From: Candidatus Jorgensenbacteria bacterium RIFCSPLOWO2_12_FULL_42_11
GTDB taxonomy: Bacteria; Patescibacteriota; Minisyncoccia; UBA6257; MFKM01
NCBI GenBank assembly: GCA_001779575.1
Contig: MFKM01000038.1
Location: 1 to 10,992 of the forward strand
Direction of reading: 5' to 3'
Length of the DNA: 10,992 nt
Numbering within the stretch: position 1 is the first letter of the stretch; the number at the start of each line of letters is the position of its first letter. A program made the translations under genes and the position numbers. The notes beneath the pieces were generated by a model. That model searched no databases, was not told where the DNA came from, and saw nothing but the letters and a program-made list of their open reading frames with translations. Positions 1-5,482 of the stretch are shown here, one piece after another.

Positions 1-1
1 A

Positions 2-184
2 GAAGGAGACCTAAAGGGCTCTATGACCGTTACCGTTCCTGCTGGAACCCAAACAGCAGCGGTTTCCGGAAGCATAACCATTAACACAGATGGCTCTTTA
101 TCTATGCCCAGCTATAGCGGTCCGGTTACGGTTGTTGCCACAGGCGAAAAAGTAGGCACTATGTCCGGTTCGTGGAGTCAATGA
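2..184 (+). CDS. C-terminal fragment of a Thr/Ser/Gly-rich, probably exported protein
   Basis: An open frame enters from the left edge and stops at TGA 182-184, giving the last 60 residues of a protein whose start is outside the window. The fragment is rich in Thr, Ser, Gly and Val, lacks Cys and has alternating polar and beta-branched residues, for example TVTVPAG and GPVTVVATG. This suggests a beta-sandwich or surface/secreted domain. No family is recognised. It lies 73 bp upstream of a lipoprotein gene in the same direction and could share its transcript. The coding call rests on composition and the open frame only. Confidence 0.5.
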   Translation, partial: EGDLKGSMTVTVPAGTQTAAVSGSITINTDGSLSMPSYSGPVTVVATGEKVGTMSGSWSQ

Positions 185-257
185 CCAACACAATAAAGAA
201 GTATTTTACGACCCTTAAATGGCTCGGTTTATCAAAAATCAATAGGAGGCGAAGATA

Positions 258-749
258 ATGAATGAAAAAATAAGAAACTGGAGAATAGGATTAGTTATAA
301 TGGGCGTTCTTTTTCTTTCGGGGTGTGCCATTATGCCTACGAGGGGAGAGGTGGGAAAGCCCTTTGACGAGGAGTTAATTGGCAAAATTCAACCCGGAAA
401 AACCACAAGAAAAGAGATTGCTCAGTGGTTTGGTGTTCCTGTGGCCGTCGCTAAAAAAGGAGAAATGATTAAATTGCCTACAGTAATGGCTACGCCATTT
501 GGGTTCGGGGGAGGTGAAATGCCAGGGACAGAGGTATCTTCTGACACTTATTTTGTATTGTTTTCTAGTCATAAGATTACCGAAAATCATAAAATTTATC
601 TGTATGTTTATACAAAAGCGAGCGGTATGAGTTTTACTACGCTAGGTTTTGGTTATATGGGCGGAAAAGCATTAAAAAACAGATTGGTTATACTTATGGA
701 TGAAAGTAAAGATATCGTAGAGGATTATGTATATGATAAACAAACTTAG
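258..749 (+). CDS. putative lipoprotein with BamE/SmpA-like domain
   Basis: This encodes a 163-aa protein with a classical lipoprotein signal peptide: a basic n-region (MNEKIRNWR), a hydrophobic core, and lipobox LSGC with Cys23 as the predicted lipidated residue. Residues 41-61 (IGKIQPGKTTRKEIAQWFGVP region) resemble the start of the BamE/SmpA fold, where 'I..G.T...V...LG.P' is typical. A Gly-rich stretch (FGFGGGEMPG) and a predicted beta-rich C-terminal half follow. The start is supported by AGGAGG at 244-249, 8 nt before the ATG. An intrinsic terminator follows at 787-809. The BamE assignment is tentative. True BamE works in outer-membrane protein assembly, which CPR bacteria lack, so the role here may be different or the gene may be acquired. 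Confidence 0.8.
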   Translation: MNEKIRNWRIGLVIMGVLFLSGCAIMPTRGEVGKPFDEELIGKIQPGKTTRKEIAQWFGVPVAVAKKGEMIKLPTVMATPFGFGGGEMPGTEVSSDTYFVLFSSHKITENHKIYLYVYTKASGMSFTTLGFGYMGGKALKNRLVILMDESKDIVEDYVYDKQT

Positions 750-786
750 GAGAAATTTGCCCGCAACTGCAACTAACAACCTAAAG

Positions 787-809
787 ACGCCTCGCAGAGA
801 GGCGTTTTT
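787..809 (+). terminator. intrinsic terminator after the first lipoprotein gene
   Basis: ACGCCTC (787-793) and GAGGCGT (799-805) form a perfect 7-bp stem around a GCAGA loop, followed by a run of five T. It lies 38 bp after the lipoprotein stop codon. Confidence 0.85.
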
Positions 810-844
810 GGTTGATAGGGTCAAATCTGCGGGCTTGGGGTGGA

Positions 845-956
845 GTTAACTTATCGGCGGCAGACTGTCCGCGCTGAAAGGCGCGGAAAGTCGGTTTATT
901 AATGAGACCGCGATGAGTTTCGGGGCGACGCATAAATTCTAAAAAGGTAAGTTAAC
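845..956 (+). other. structured 112-nt segment closed by an 11-bp inverted repeat
   Basis: GTTAACTTATC (845-855) can pair with GGTAAGTTAAC (946-956) over 11 bp with one G-T wobble. Inside, GACT-gt-CCGCGC pairs with GCGCGG-aa-AGTC (863-892, loop TGAAAG). GGTTT pairs with AGACC (893-909). Together these would form a multi-branch RNA or cruciform fold immediately upstream of the second lipoprotein gene. It does not match a riboswitch class I recognise. The left third also resembles, on the minus strand, the end of a VirD4-like ATPase gene, so the fold may be incidental. Confidence 0.4.
846..890 (-). pseudogene. diverged 3'-end remnant of a VirD4/HerA-like ATPase gene
   Basis: On the minus strand this short frame ends in SAPFSADSLPPIS followed by TAA (846-848). 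The intact ATPase at 5636-6808 ends in SKPFSGDSLPPID. Over 852-881 versus 5642-5671, 24 of 30 bases are identical by hand alignment, and several differences are synonymous (CAG/CAA, TTC/TTT, AGC/AGT, GAC/GAT). That is the pattern expected of a diverged coding homolog rather than chance. Similarity fades beyond about 890 and an in-frame stop lies upstream, so only the extreme C-terminus survives. Confidence 0.55.
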
Positions 957-972
957 AAAAGAGGAAATAAAG

Positions 973-1506
973 ACGGGAAAGAGAATCCTTGTTCTTTCTT
1001 TGGGAATTTTATTTCTTTGCAGCTGCGCCACCTTCAGCCCCTCAGGAGAAGTCTTCAAGGAAAAAGCCAACATCAACTCGAGGACTTATGACGCTCCAGT
1101 TAACGCCTGCTTTGACATTCTCAAAGAAGTCATCCTGAAGAAAAACTTCTCCCTTGCCTCTGAAGACAAGGAAGCAAAAAGACTGCAGGCCACCAGATAT
1201 TTTCAGAAAGGAAGAAAAAGCATCGTCATTGTTCTTAACGCCAACCTGCAATCCCTGGGGGAAAATAAGACCACGGTATATCTTAATGCCGTTCAGACCA
1301 CGGAAAAACTCTATGCCCAGAGCCATACCCGTTTTTTCCTGGGTCTCATCCCTTTGCCCGGCGGCGGTGGCGAAACCGCAGAGAGGCTGAGAGAAGGAGA
1401 ATCAACCGTAGAAGACCAGAAATTCTATGAGGGTTTTTTTGATGAGATCGGGGATGAGATAAGGAAATCAAAGGGAACGAGAGAGGGGGACAAGAAGCAG
1501 GATTAA
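973..1506 (+). CDS. putative lipoprotein, DUF2242-like, non-canonical start
   Basis: This encodes a lipoprotein of about 177 aa. No ATG, GTG or TTG lies between the in-frame stop at 940-942 and TTG 1000, yet the frame from ACG 973 reads as a textbook signal peptide: GKR n-region, ILVLSLGILFL core, lipobox LCSC, then CATFSP. GAGG at 961-964 lies 8 nt before ACG 973. Starting at TTG 1000 would leave only eight residues before the lipid Cys and no Shine-Dalgarno. The start may therefore be ACG, or an ATG lost by mutation or assembly error. The mature protein has an alpha/beta look and a C-terminal 'TVEDQKFYEGFFDEI' segment recalling DUF2242 small lipoproteins, which is a tentative match. Function is unknown. 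The preceding 845-956 structure may be its leader. Confidence 0.75.
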   Translation, partial: TGKRILVLSLGILFLCSCATFSPSGEVFKEKANINSRTYDAPVNACFDILKEVILKKNFSLASEDKEAKRLQATRYFQKGRKSIVIVLNANLQSLGENKTTVYLNAVQTTEKLYAQSHTRFFLGLIPLPGGGGETAERLREGESTVEDQKFYEGFFDEIGDEIRKSKGTREGDKKQD

Positions 1507-1546
1507 ATTACCGGGCAAAACCAATCCTAATAATAGTATCAAATAA

Positions 1547-1578
1547 AAATAGCGGTTAGAAAATTTTAACCGCTATTT
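1547..1578 (-). terminator. hairpin terminator of the 54-aa ORF/GAF-sensor unit
   Basis: AAATAGCGGTTA (1547-1558) and TAACCGCTATTT (1567-1578) form a perfect 12-bp stem with an 8-nt loop. On the minus strand the stem is followed by a T-rich tail (TTTTTATTT), so it ends the minus-strand genes to its right. It lies 10 bp past the small ORF's stop and could also stop the converging lipoprotein transcript. Confidence 0.8.
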
Positions 1579-1588
1579 AAAAAATAAA

Positions 1589-1753
1589 TTATTCGGAATT
1601 TTTCTCGGGTGAGAGTTTCTCAGAAGATTTAGGCTGAGGGAAAGCATCTGGGGGAAAACAAAGAATTTCTGTTTTAACTCCATTTTCTGCCACTATTACA
1701 GTATTGCCCTCTTCGTTTTTATATCTTTTGCTTTTAAATTGCTTATCTTCCAT
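1589..1753 (-). CDS. 54-aa hydrophilic protein of unknown function
   Basis: This small ORF starts at ATG 1751-1753 and ends at TAA 1589-1591. It overlaps the last 11 bases of the upstream GAF-like gene in a different frame. GGAGA (1759-1763) lies 5 nt before the start, which supports translation and coupling to the upstream gene. The product is charged and lacks a membrane segment. It begins MEDKQFKSKRYKNEEGNT, has a central strand-like VIVAENGVKTEILCF and a Pro/Ser/Glu-rich tail. No family is recognised. The good ribosome-binding site, the overlap and the terminator just downstream make it credible. Confidence 0.65.
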   Translation of the reverse strand: MEDKQFKSKRYKNEEGNTVIVAENGVKTEILCFPPDAFPQPKSSEKLSPEKNSE

Positions 1754-2672
1754 TTTGGTCTCCTTTTATAGATAACTCTCTATAATAATTTAGAGGTACA
1801 AAAAGACTATCTGCAATACAAGCCAAGATATTATTAGATTCATCTTCAGGATAAGCATTTGGCCTGGGTGAATCTATACATAAAAATCCTATAACCTTCC
1901 GTTGATTGTCTTTCGCATCATTTTCTTTTTCGCGAGCTAGTTGAATAGGGACTACAGTAGTGCATGCATAATACTTTTGCCAATCTGTACGTTCATTTTC
2001 ATAATGGCATCCTTCTTTTGTTAAGTCAGGGGAATAAAACCATTTTCGTCCACCGATAATAATTAGGTGAAAATCAGTATTCTTCCCTACTGAGTAAGTT
2101 TTTATACCATCTTCATCATTCCGGGATCTTTCACTATGCGAATCTCTGGAAAATGTCTTTAACACTTCCTTACCATCTTCATATTGAAATAATTTTATGC
2201 AGGTTGAAAAAGTTTCCTTATATAGAATCTGAAAAATTACAACCAACTCTGTTAAAATATTTTGGGTCATTCTACCAGTCTTTTCTCTAAAATAGAGTTT
2301 CTCCTCAGGACGGTGAGTTAAAATAGAAAAGGTTCCATTGCGTAATAAATGAAAGATGTTATGAAAATTATTCATTACGGGAGAGAACCGGGAAATCTTT
2401 TCTGTTAACTCTTTAACTTGCTGTTGAGATTCTATCAGTTGGTTTTGTATATTTTTAAGTTCAACTTCAGCCTGACGCCTTTGGCGCATTTCGTAGATAT
2501 TCAGACCTACAAGCGAAAAAGCAAAAATCCAATATCCACATGCAATTATCCAAATTGGGGCTTTTTCTATTATTGCCAAAAAGAATCCAATAATTGAAAA
2601 AATTGCACCTACAATACTGAGAAATAAAACTATTTCTATTCTGTTTTCCCAAATCTTTCTAAGCCAAGCCAT
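1743..2672 (-). CDS. membrane-anchored GAF-like sensor protein
   Basis: This encodes a 309-aa protein with two predicted transmembrane helices near residues 13-35 and 40-60. A Gln/Glu-rich coiled coil spans about 62-95. A cytoplasmic C-terminal domain of about 200 aa ends in a GAF-like pattern: 'TTVVPIQLA' strand, acidic/Asn loop, 'KVIGFLCIDSPRPNAY', then a helix 'ILACIADSLFVPL'. The IGFLCIDS strand followed by a helix near the end is typical of GAF ligand-sensing domains. No kinase, GGDEF, HD or DNA-binding output domain is present, so signalling would need a partner. The 54-aa ORF overlapping its 3' end is one candidate. A possible promoter lies at 2731-2759. The ribosome-binding site is weak (GAGATAGAGAA). 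The GAF call is by pattern only. Confidence 0.7.
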   Translation of the reverse strand: MAWLRKIWENRIEIVLFLSIVGAIFSIIGFFLAIIEKAPIWIIACGYWIFAFSLVGLNIYEMRQRRQAEVELKNIQNQLIESQQQVKELTEKISRFSPVMNNFHNIFHLLRNGTFSILTHRPEEKLYFREKTGRMTQNILTELVVIFQILYKETFSTCIKLFQYEDGKEVLKTFSRDSHSERSRNDEDGIKTYSVGKNTDFHLIIIGGRKWFYSPDLTKEGCHYENERTDWQKYYACTTVVPIQLAREKENDAKDNQRKVIGFLCIDSPRPNAYPEDESNNILACIADSLFVPLNYYRELSIKGDQNGR

Positions 2673-2730
2673 TTCTCTATCTCATTATTCTTTTTGTTAA
2701 AGAACTCAATACTTTTTATCTTATATTTTT

Positions 2731-2759
2731 AAGTTATCAAATCTCCTATATCTTGTCAA
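2731..2759 (-). promoter_or_regulatory. candidate promoter of the GAF-sensor gene
   Basis: Read on the minus strand, a perfect -35 TTGACA (2754-2759) is followed after 17 bp by a poor -10 TAACTT (2731-2736). The start codon is about 60 bp downstream. The -35 is strong and the -10 weak. Confidence 0.4.
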
Positions 2760-2783
2760 TTGTGCATAACTTACCGAAATAAA

Positions 2784-2839
2784 AAAGGCAATTCCTATCT
2801 ATTTGACTGCTTAATCATCTATAAGAAGGAATTACCTTT
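2784..2839 (-). terminator. terminator-like hairpin in the gene-free stretch
   Basis: AAAGGCAATTCC (2784-2795) and GGAATTACCTTT (2828-2839) are complementary except for one position that becomes a T-G wobble in minus-strand RNA. There the stem is followed by a T-rich tract. The 32-nt loop is long for a terminator. It may have ended the gene whose tail survives at 3028-3105. Confidence 0.45.
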
Positions 2840-3027
2840 GTCGATAGCCTGACCATTTGTCTAAAATTATAACATTTTTTGATAGAAATACAATAAAATT
2901 TTTCTTACCTATTTTTTCCTCTATCAAAAACACCCCTTTAATTTTCCTTCCTCTTTTCATTTTAGCCAGCACCTCAATTCGTCAAGGTCGTTCTATCAGC
3001 TTCAAGAATGACCCTACCCAAAGAGGT

Positions 3028-3105
3028 TTACAATAACGGTCTTAAACTATCTCCACTAAAAGGCTTTGAGGTTTTACCTCCAATCATCAGCTTGAGATAA
3101 AAATT
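3028..3105 (-). pseudogene. 3'-end remnant of a second VirD4/HerA-like ATPase gene
   Basis: Bases 3044-3101 match 5652-5709 at 54 of 58 positions by hand alignment, including a 32-base identical run (3044-3075). On the minus strand the fragment encodes YLKLMIGGKTSKPFSGDSLR followed by PLL and TAA (3028-3030). The intact ATPase has YLKLMIDGKTSKPFSGDSLP. It is closed upstream by an in-frame stop at 3106-3108. It is a C-terminal stump of a close homolog, not a whole gene, and lies in the same orientation as the intact copy, 2.6 kb away. Confidence 0.8.
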
Positions 3106-3110
3106 TTATA

Positions 3111-3139
3111 TTGATAAAATGTTAACTGTGTGGTAAAAT
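3111..3139 (+). promoter_or_regulatory. candidate promoter ahead of the PRTase operon
   Basis: TTGATA (3111-3116) and TAAAAT (3134-3139) are each one base off the sigma-70 consensus and are separated by exactly 17 bp. Transcription would start near 3146 and at once meet the hairpin at 3163-3197, so this could drive an attenuated leader for the operon at 3386. No experimental support is available. Confidence 0.4.
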
Positions 3140-3162
3140 CAAATTAGTGTTAAGAAACAAAA

Positions 3163-3197
3163 AACAGAAAAAGGAGGCATAGCCTCCTTTTTCTGTT
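3163..3197 (-). terminator. 16-bp perfect hairpin terminator, probably bidirectional
   Basis: AACAGAAAAAGGAGGC (3163-3178) and GCCTCCTTTTTCTGTT (3182-3197) pair perfectly around an ATA loop. In minus-strand RNA the stem is followed by TTTTTTG. It sits 2 bp beyond the stop of a minus-strand frame (3200-3202), as expected for that gene's terminator. In the plus direction a shorter stem followed by TTTTTCTGTT could also terminate. Confidence 0.8.
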
Positions 3198-3199
3198 CA

Positions 3200-3385
3200 C
3201 TAGAAAAAAGTAGATAATTTTTTGATAAATCCTATGTGAGATCGGTTTTCTATGCCTGGTGGGATAATTCCTGTCTTTCTTACAACCTCAAAATGAAAGT
3301 TGTGTGGTAATATGTCAAGACAAAAATAACAAAGTTTCTCTTTCTCAAGAGACAAAAAGTCCGTAGCAAAGCCAGGAGGATTGAC
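3200..3385 (-). pseudogene. possible C-terminal remnant of an unknown minus-strand gene
   Basis: A minus-strand frame stops at 3200-3202, right before the intrinsic terminator at 3163-3197. Its last 60 or so residues (…LCYFCLDILPHNFHFEV…, GIIPPGIENRSHIGFIKKL…) look protein-like. The frame stays open rightward into the antisense of the PRTase gene, but there it is most likely a shadow. The simplest reading is that the gene's 5' part was replaced when the PRTase operon arrived, leaving its end plus terminator. No family is recognised. Confidence 0.35.
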
Positions 3386-4081
3386 ATGAAAACGACAGTC
3401 TGGAACGATGAAATCGGCGATCACACGGCTAAGCTCTTGTTTGAAACGGGGTCGTACATCGTTGACTTCAAGAGGCCACGTGAAGACTGGTTTCTTTGGA
3501 AAAGCGGGATTCGAGCTCCATGTTACTGCAACTGTCGGTACCTGAATCGTTCCTATCTCGCCTATGAGGCGTGTACGGCGTACATCGAGACGATCATTCG
3601 TCTCAAGTTTCCGGAAACGCAAATCATCGTCGGTCTTGCTTCGGCTGGCGTGTCATGGGCGGCACGGATCGCAACTCGCCTAACTTTGCCGATGAGTTTT
3701 GTTCGTGGCGCGGCCAAAGCTTATGGCGTAGGTAAACTTGTGGAAAGCAATCCCGAACATGGTATCAAGGGCGTCATTATTGATGACCTTTGCGGTAGCG
3801 GTGATACCATCTTTAGAGCGATCGAAGCACTTGAGTGGGAATACCAAATCAAGACACTCGGCGTCATCACGATCACCAATTGGTGTTTCGAGAGTATGTG
3901 GGCGAAGTTTGATTCGCTGAAGTTCGGTGGCATTTATTCACTTACGAGCTACCCGAACCTACTCAAAGTGGGCGTGGCGAACAGCCATCTCACACAAGAA
4001 CAGTCCGATATGCTCGCGGAATTCTACCGCGCACCTAAGACTTATGACTGGCCACTTCTGCGGAAAGAGGAGTCGGAATGA
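3386..4081 (+). CDS. orotate phosphoribosyltransferase-like PRTase
   Basis: This is a 231-aa type I phosphoribosyltransferase, which transfers ribose-5-phosphate from PRPP to a base-like acceptor. 'WKSGIRAPCYCNCR' (38-51) matches the OPRT hallmark LKSG..SP.Y.D.R. 'VGLASAGVSWAARIA' (82-96) matches the second core strand-helix. 'VIIDDLCGSGDTI' (130-142) is the PRPP-binding loop. The segment FVRGAAKAYG (105-114) aligns with the OPRT catalytic loop RKEAKxHG but has Gly where the first Lys is usual and Tyr where the His is usual, so orotate specificity is uncertain. AGGAGG (3374-3379) lies 6 nt before the ATG. The stop overlaps the next start in ATGA, so it is translationally coupled. Composition appears more GC-rich, with CGN arginine codons, unlike the flanks. 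The gene is probably horizontally acquired. Confidence 0.85.
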   Translation: MKTTVWNDEIGDHTAKLLFETGSYIVDFKRPREDWFLWKSGIRAPCYCNCRYLNRSYLAYEACTAYIETIIRLKFPETQIIVGLASAGVSWAARIATRLTLPMSFVRGAAKAYGVGKLVESNPEHGIKGVIIDDLCGSGDTIFRAIEALEWEYQIKTLGVITITNWCFESMWAKFDSLKFGGIYSLTSYPNLLKVGVANSHLTQEQSDMLAEFYRAPKTYDWPLLRKEESE

Positions 4082-4737
4082 AATCCTACCGTTTACTGTT
4101 TCTCGACTTTGACGGCGTAATCTCCGACAGCGTGAACATCTGTATGGAGGAGATTAACCGCCTACGCGAAAAGTTCCCATCAATTCCTGAAGTAAGAACC
4201 CGGGAGGATATGACAAATGTGTACAGTGTTGAGCTGCGACATTCGTTGTACCCTTTTGGGTTGAATGATGAGGAAACGCGTGAGTTTTTCGACTGGCACT
4301 CCAAGGCCATGAACCAACGTGCCACTGAAGTGGAACCTTTCCACGAGGTGGTACGAGCATTGGCATTCTGCAGCTTGCCGAAAGTCGTCATTACTTCAAG
4401 CTATTCGGAAGCGGTATATACCATTCTCCGAAAGTGCGAGGAGTTTCATGAGCACTTTATACAAAGCGTCTACGGCAAGGAACAGCACAAGACTAAGACG
4501 GAGAAAATCCGTAGTGCGCTTGAGCTATTCCGCGTCGACATGACGGAAGCATTGTACATCGGAGATCTTGCAAGTGATGTGCTTTACTGTAAAGATGTAC
4601 CTGTTGACATCGCTTGCGTAGGATACGGGTATCACCCAGCGAGTTACTTGCGAAAGTTCTCACCAGAGTATATTATAGAAACAGTAAAAGATTTTGCAGA
4701 GTTTCTGCAGAATTTTTCCCCCAAACCACAACCATGA
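4078..4737 (+). CDS. HAD-superfamily phosphatase, Gph/phosphoglycolate-phosphatase-like
   Basis: This encodes a 219-aa haloacid-dehalogenase-type hydrolase. Motif I is LDFDGVISDS with nucleophile Asp10 and acid/base Asp12. A helical cap covers about residues 18-85. Motif II is VVITSS (Thr106/Ser107). The motif III lysine lies in KTKTEK (138-143). Motif IV is YIGDLASD (Asp163 and Asp167, Mg-binding). All catalytic residues are present. It likely removes a phosphate from a small molecule, perhaps the nucleotide-like product of the adjoining PRTase, which is an inference from context. The ATG overlaps the PRTase stop (ATGA), with GAGGAG at 4067-4072 as ribosome-binding site inside the upstream gene. 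The downstream hydrolase starts 11 bp after its stop codon. Confidence 0.88.
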   Translation: MKSYRLLFLDFDGVISDSVNICMEEINRLREKFPSIPEVRTREDMTNVYSVELRHSLYPFGLNDEETREFFDWHSKAMNQRATEVEPFHEVVRALAFCSLPKVVITSSYSEAVYTILRKCEEFHEHFIQSVYGKEQHKTKTEKIRSALELFRVDMTEALYIGDLASDVLYCKDVPVDIACVGYGYHPASYLRKFSPEYIIETVKDFAEFLQNFSPKPQP

Positions 4738-4748
4738 GAGGAGAAACT

Positions 4749-5333
4749 ATGACAAAATCAGTACTGATCTTACTTGACTTTATCAACGAGATAGTTGATG
4801 AGAAGGGCAAGTTCGCTGGCAAAGGCTACCCTGCTTTTGTGAAGATGCACGGCATCCTCGACAATGTTAACGCCACCATCGCCAAGGCGCGCGAGAAAGG
4901 CATCCCGATTATTTTCATTCGAATCGGATTCTCGTCTGACTACCGTGAATGGCCGGAATTCTCACCACTCTTTGGGGTAGCCAAGAAGTTCGGTGCGCTT
5001 CAACTTGGAACATGGGCGACGGAAGTCCACCAGTCAATCAACAAGGCAGAAGAGGATTTTCTTATAACGAAGCATAGGGTAAGTGCGTTTTACGCAACAT
5101 CGCTCGAGGCGATTCTCCGGACGCTCAAGGTGGATACCGTTCTCCTTGGCGGGGTGGCAACAGATCTGGTTGTTCAATCAACCGCGCGAGATGCGCATGA
5201 CCGCGACTACCGTGTAGTGGTAATCGAGGACATTTGTGGCGCTGGGAGTGAAGATGATCACTCAAATGCTTTACGTACCCTCGCTAAGATCGCAACGGTT
5301 ACCAAGAGTACCGAAGTTCCCGAGCTGAATTAA
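4749..5333 (+). CDS. isochorismatase-fold (cysteine hydrolase family) protein lacking the usual Cys
   Basis: This 194-aa protein shows the full isochorismatase-like (PF00857) pattern. It has 'ILLDFINEIV' with catalytic Asp10, 'RIGFSSDYREWP' (58-69), 'ITKHRVSAFYATSLEAIL' with Lys108, and 'GGVATDLVVQSTARDA' (134-149). In amidohydrolase members the last motif reads GVATxxCVxxTA with a nucleophilic Cys. Here that residue is Val141 (codon GTT). Genuine isochorismatases also lack this Cys, so activity on an ether-type substrate, or loss of catalysis, is possible. No nicotinamidase metal motif (DxH...H) is seen. ATG 4749 is chosen because AGAGGAG lies directly upstream at 4737-4743. A longer frame from 4614 would overlap the HAD gene and has no such site. 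It is the last gene of the operon and is followed by a terminator. Confidence 0.85.
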   Translation: MTKSVLILLDFINEIVDEKGKFAGKGYPAFVKMHGILDNVNATIAKAREKGIPIIFIRIGFSSDYREWPEFSPLFGVAKKFGALQLGTWATEVHQSINKAEEDFLITKHRVSAFYATSLEAILRTLKVDTVLLGGVATDLVVQSTARDAHDRDYRVVVIEDICGAGSEDDHSNALRTLAKIATVTKSTEVPELN

Positions 5334-5357
5334 CAACTTGGTATAACTATTTCAACC

Positions 5358-5395
5358 GGCCCTGTGGAAAATCTCACAAGGCCTTTTCTTTTTCT
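5358..5395 (+). terminator. intrinsic terminator of the PRTase-HAD-hydrolase operon
   Basis: GGCCcTGTG (5358-5366) pairs with CACAaGGCC (5375-5383) with one internal mismatch around an 8-nt loop. It is followed by TTTTCTTTTTC. It lies 24 bp after the hydrolase stop codon. Confidence 0.88.
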
Positions 5396-5419
5396 TCAAT
5401 GACAGCCGAACATAAAAAC

Positions 5420-5482
5420 GGCACGGAGTTGATCCTCTAAACCACCCTTCCGCGCCGTCCGAAGCGTTGAGAGTCCCGTGCC
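5420..5482. other. long composite hairpin, possible structured RNA or recombination site
   Basis: GGCACGG (5420-5426) is perfectly complementary to CCGTGCC (5476-5482). Nested inside, CTCTAAAC (5435-5442) pairs with GTTGAGAG (5466-5473) with one mismatch, and CTTC pairs with GAAG further in. The result is a roughly 63-nt imperfect stem with internal loops. It is GC-rich within AT-rich surroundings and contains no ORF. It lies between the operon terminator and the end of the ATPase gene. I do not recognise it as a known RNA family or a valid integron attC site. Confidence 0.4.

Larger units (their letters stand above)
2673..3027. other. AT-rich gene-free stretch with hairpins
   Basis: I see no convincing gene here. 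The stretch holds the GAF-gene upstream region, a terminator-like hairpin at 2784-2839 and an 11-bp inverted repeat TTTTTGATAGA (2876-2886) / TCTATCAAAAA (2920-2930) separated by 33 bp. It borders the ATPase-tail remnant on its right and looks like decayed element DNA. Confidence 0.4.

Noticed and set aside
3200..3622. A 140-aa minus-strand frame as a complete gene
   Set aside because: Its first 80 or so residues lie antisense to the well-supported PRTase gene. Only the tail beyond the PRTase start is kept, as a possible remnant.
4614..4748. Upstream extension of the isochorismatase-fold gene
   Set aside because: It would overlap the HAD gene by over 120 bp, while ATG 4749 has AGAGGAG just upstream and matches the family N-terminus.
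4749..5333. Nicotinamidase, making the operon an NAD salvage module
   Set aside because: The metal-binding DxH…H motif and the catalytic Cys are absent.
5420..5482. Integron attC site
   Set aside because: Arms do not fit the RYYYAAC/GTTRRRY core consensus and no integrase of the tyrosine integron type is in the window.
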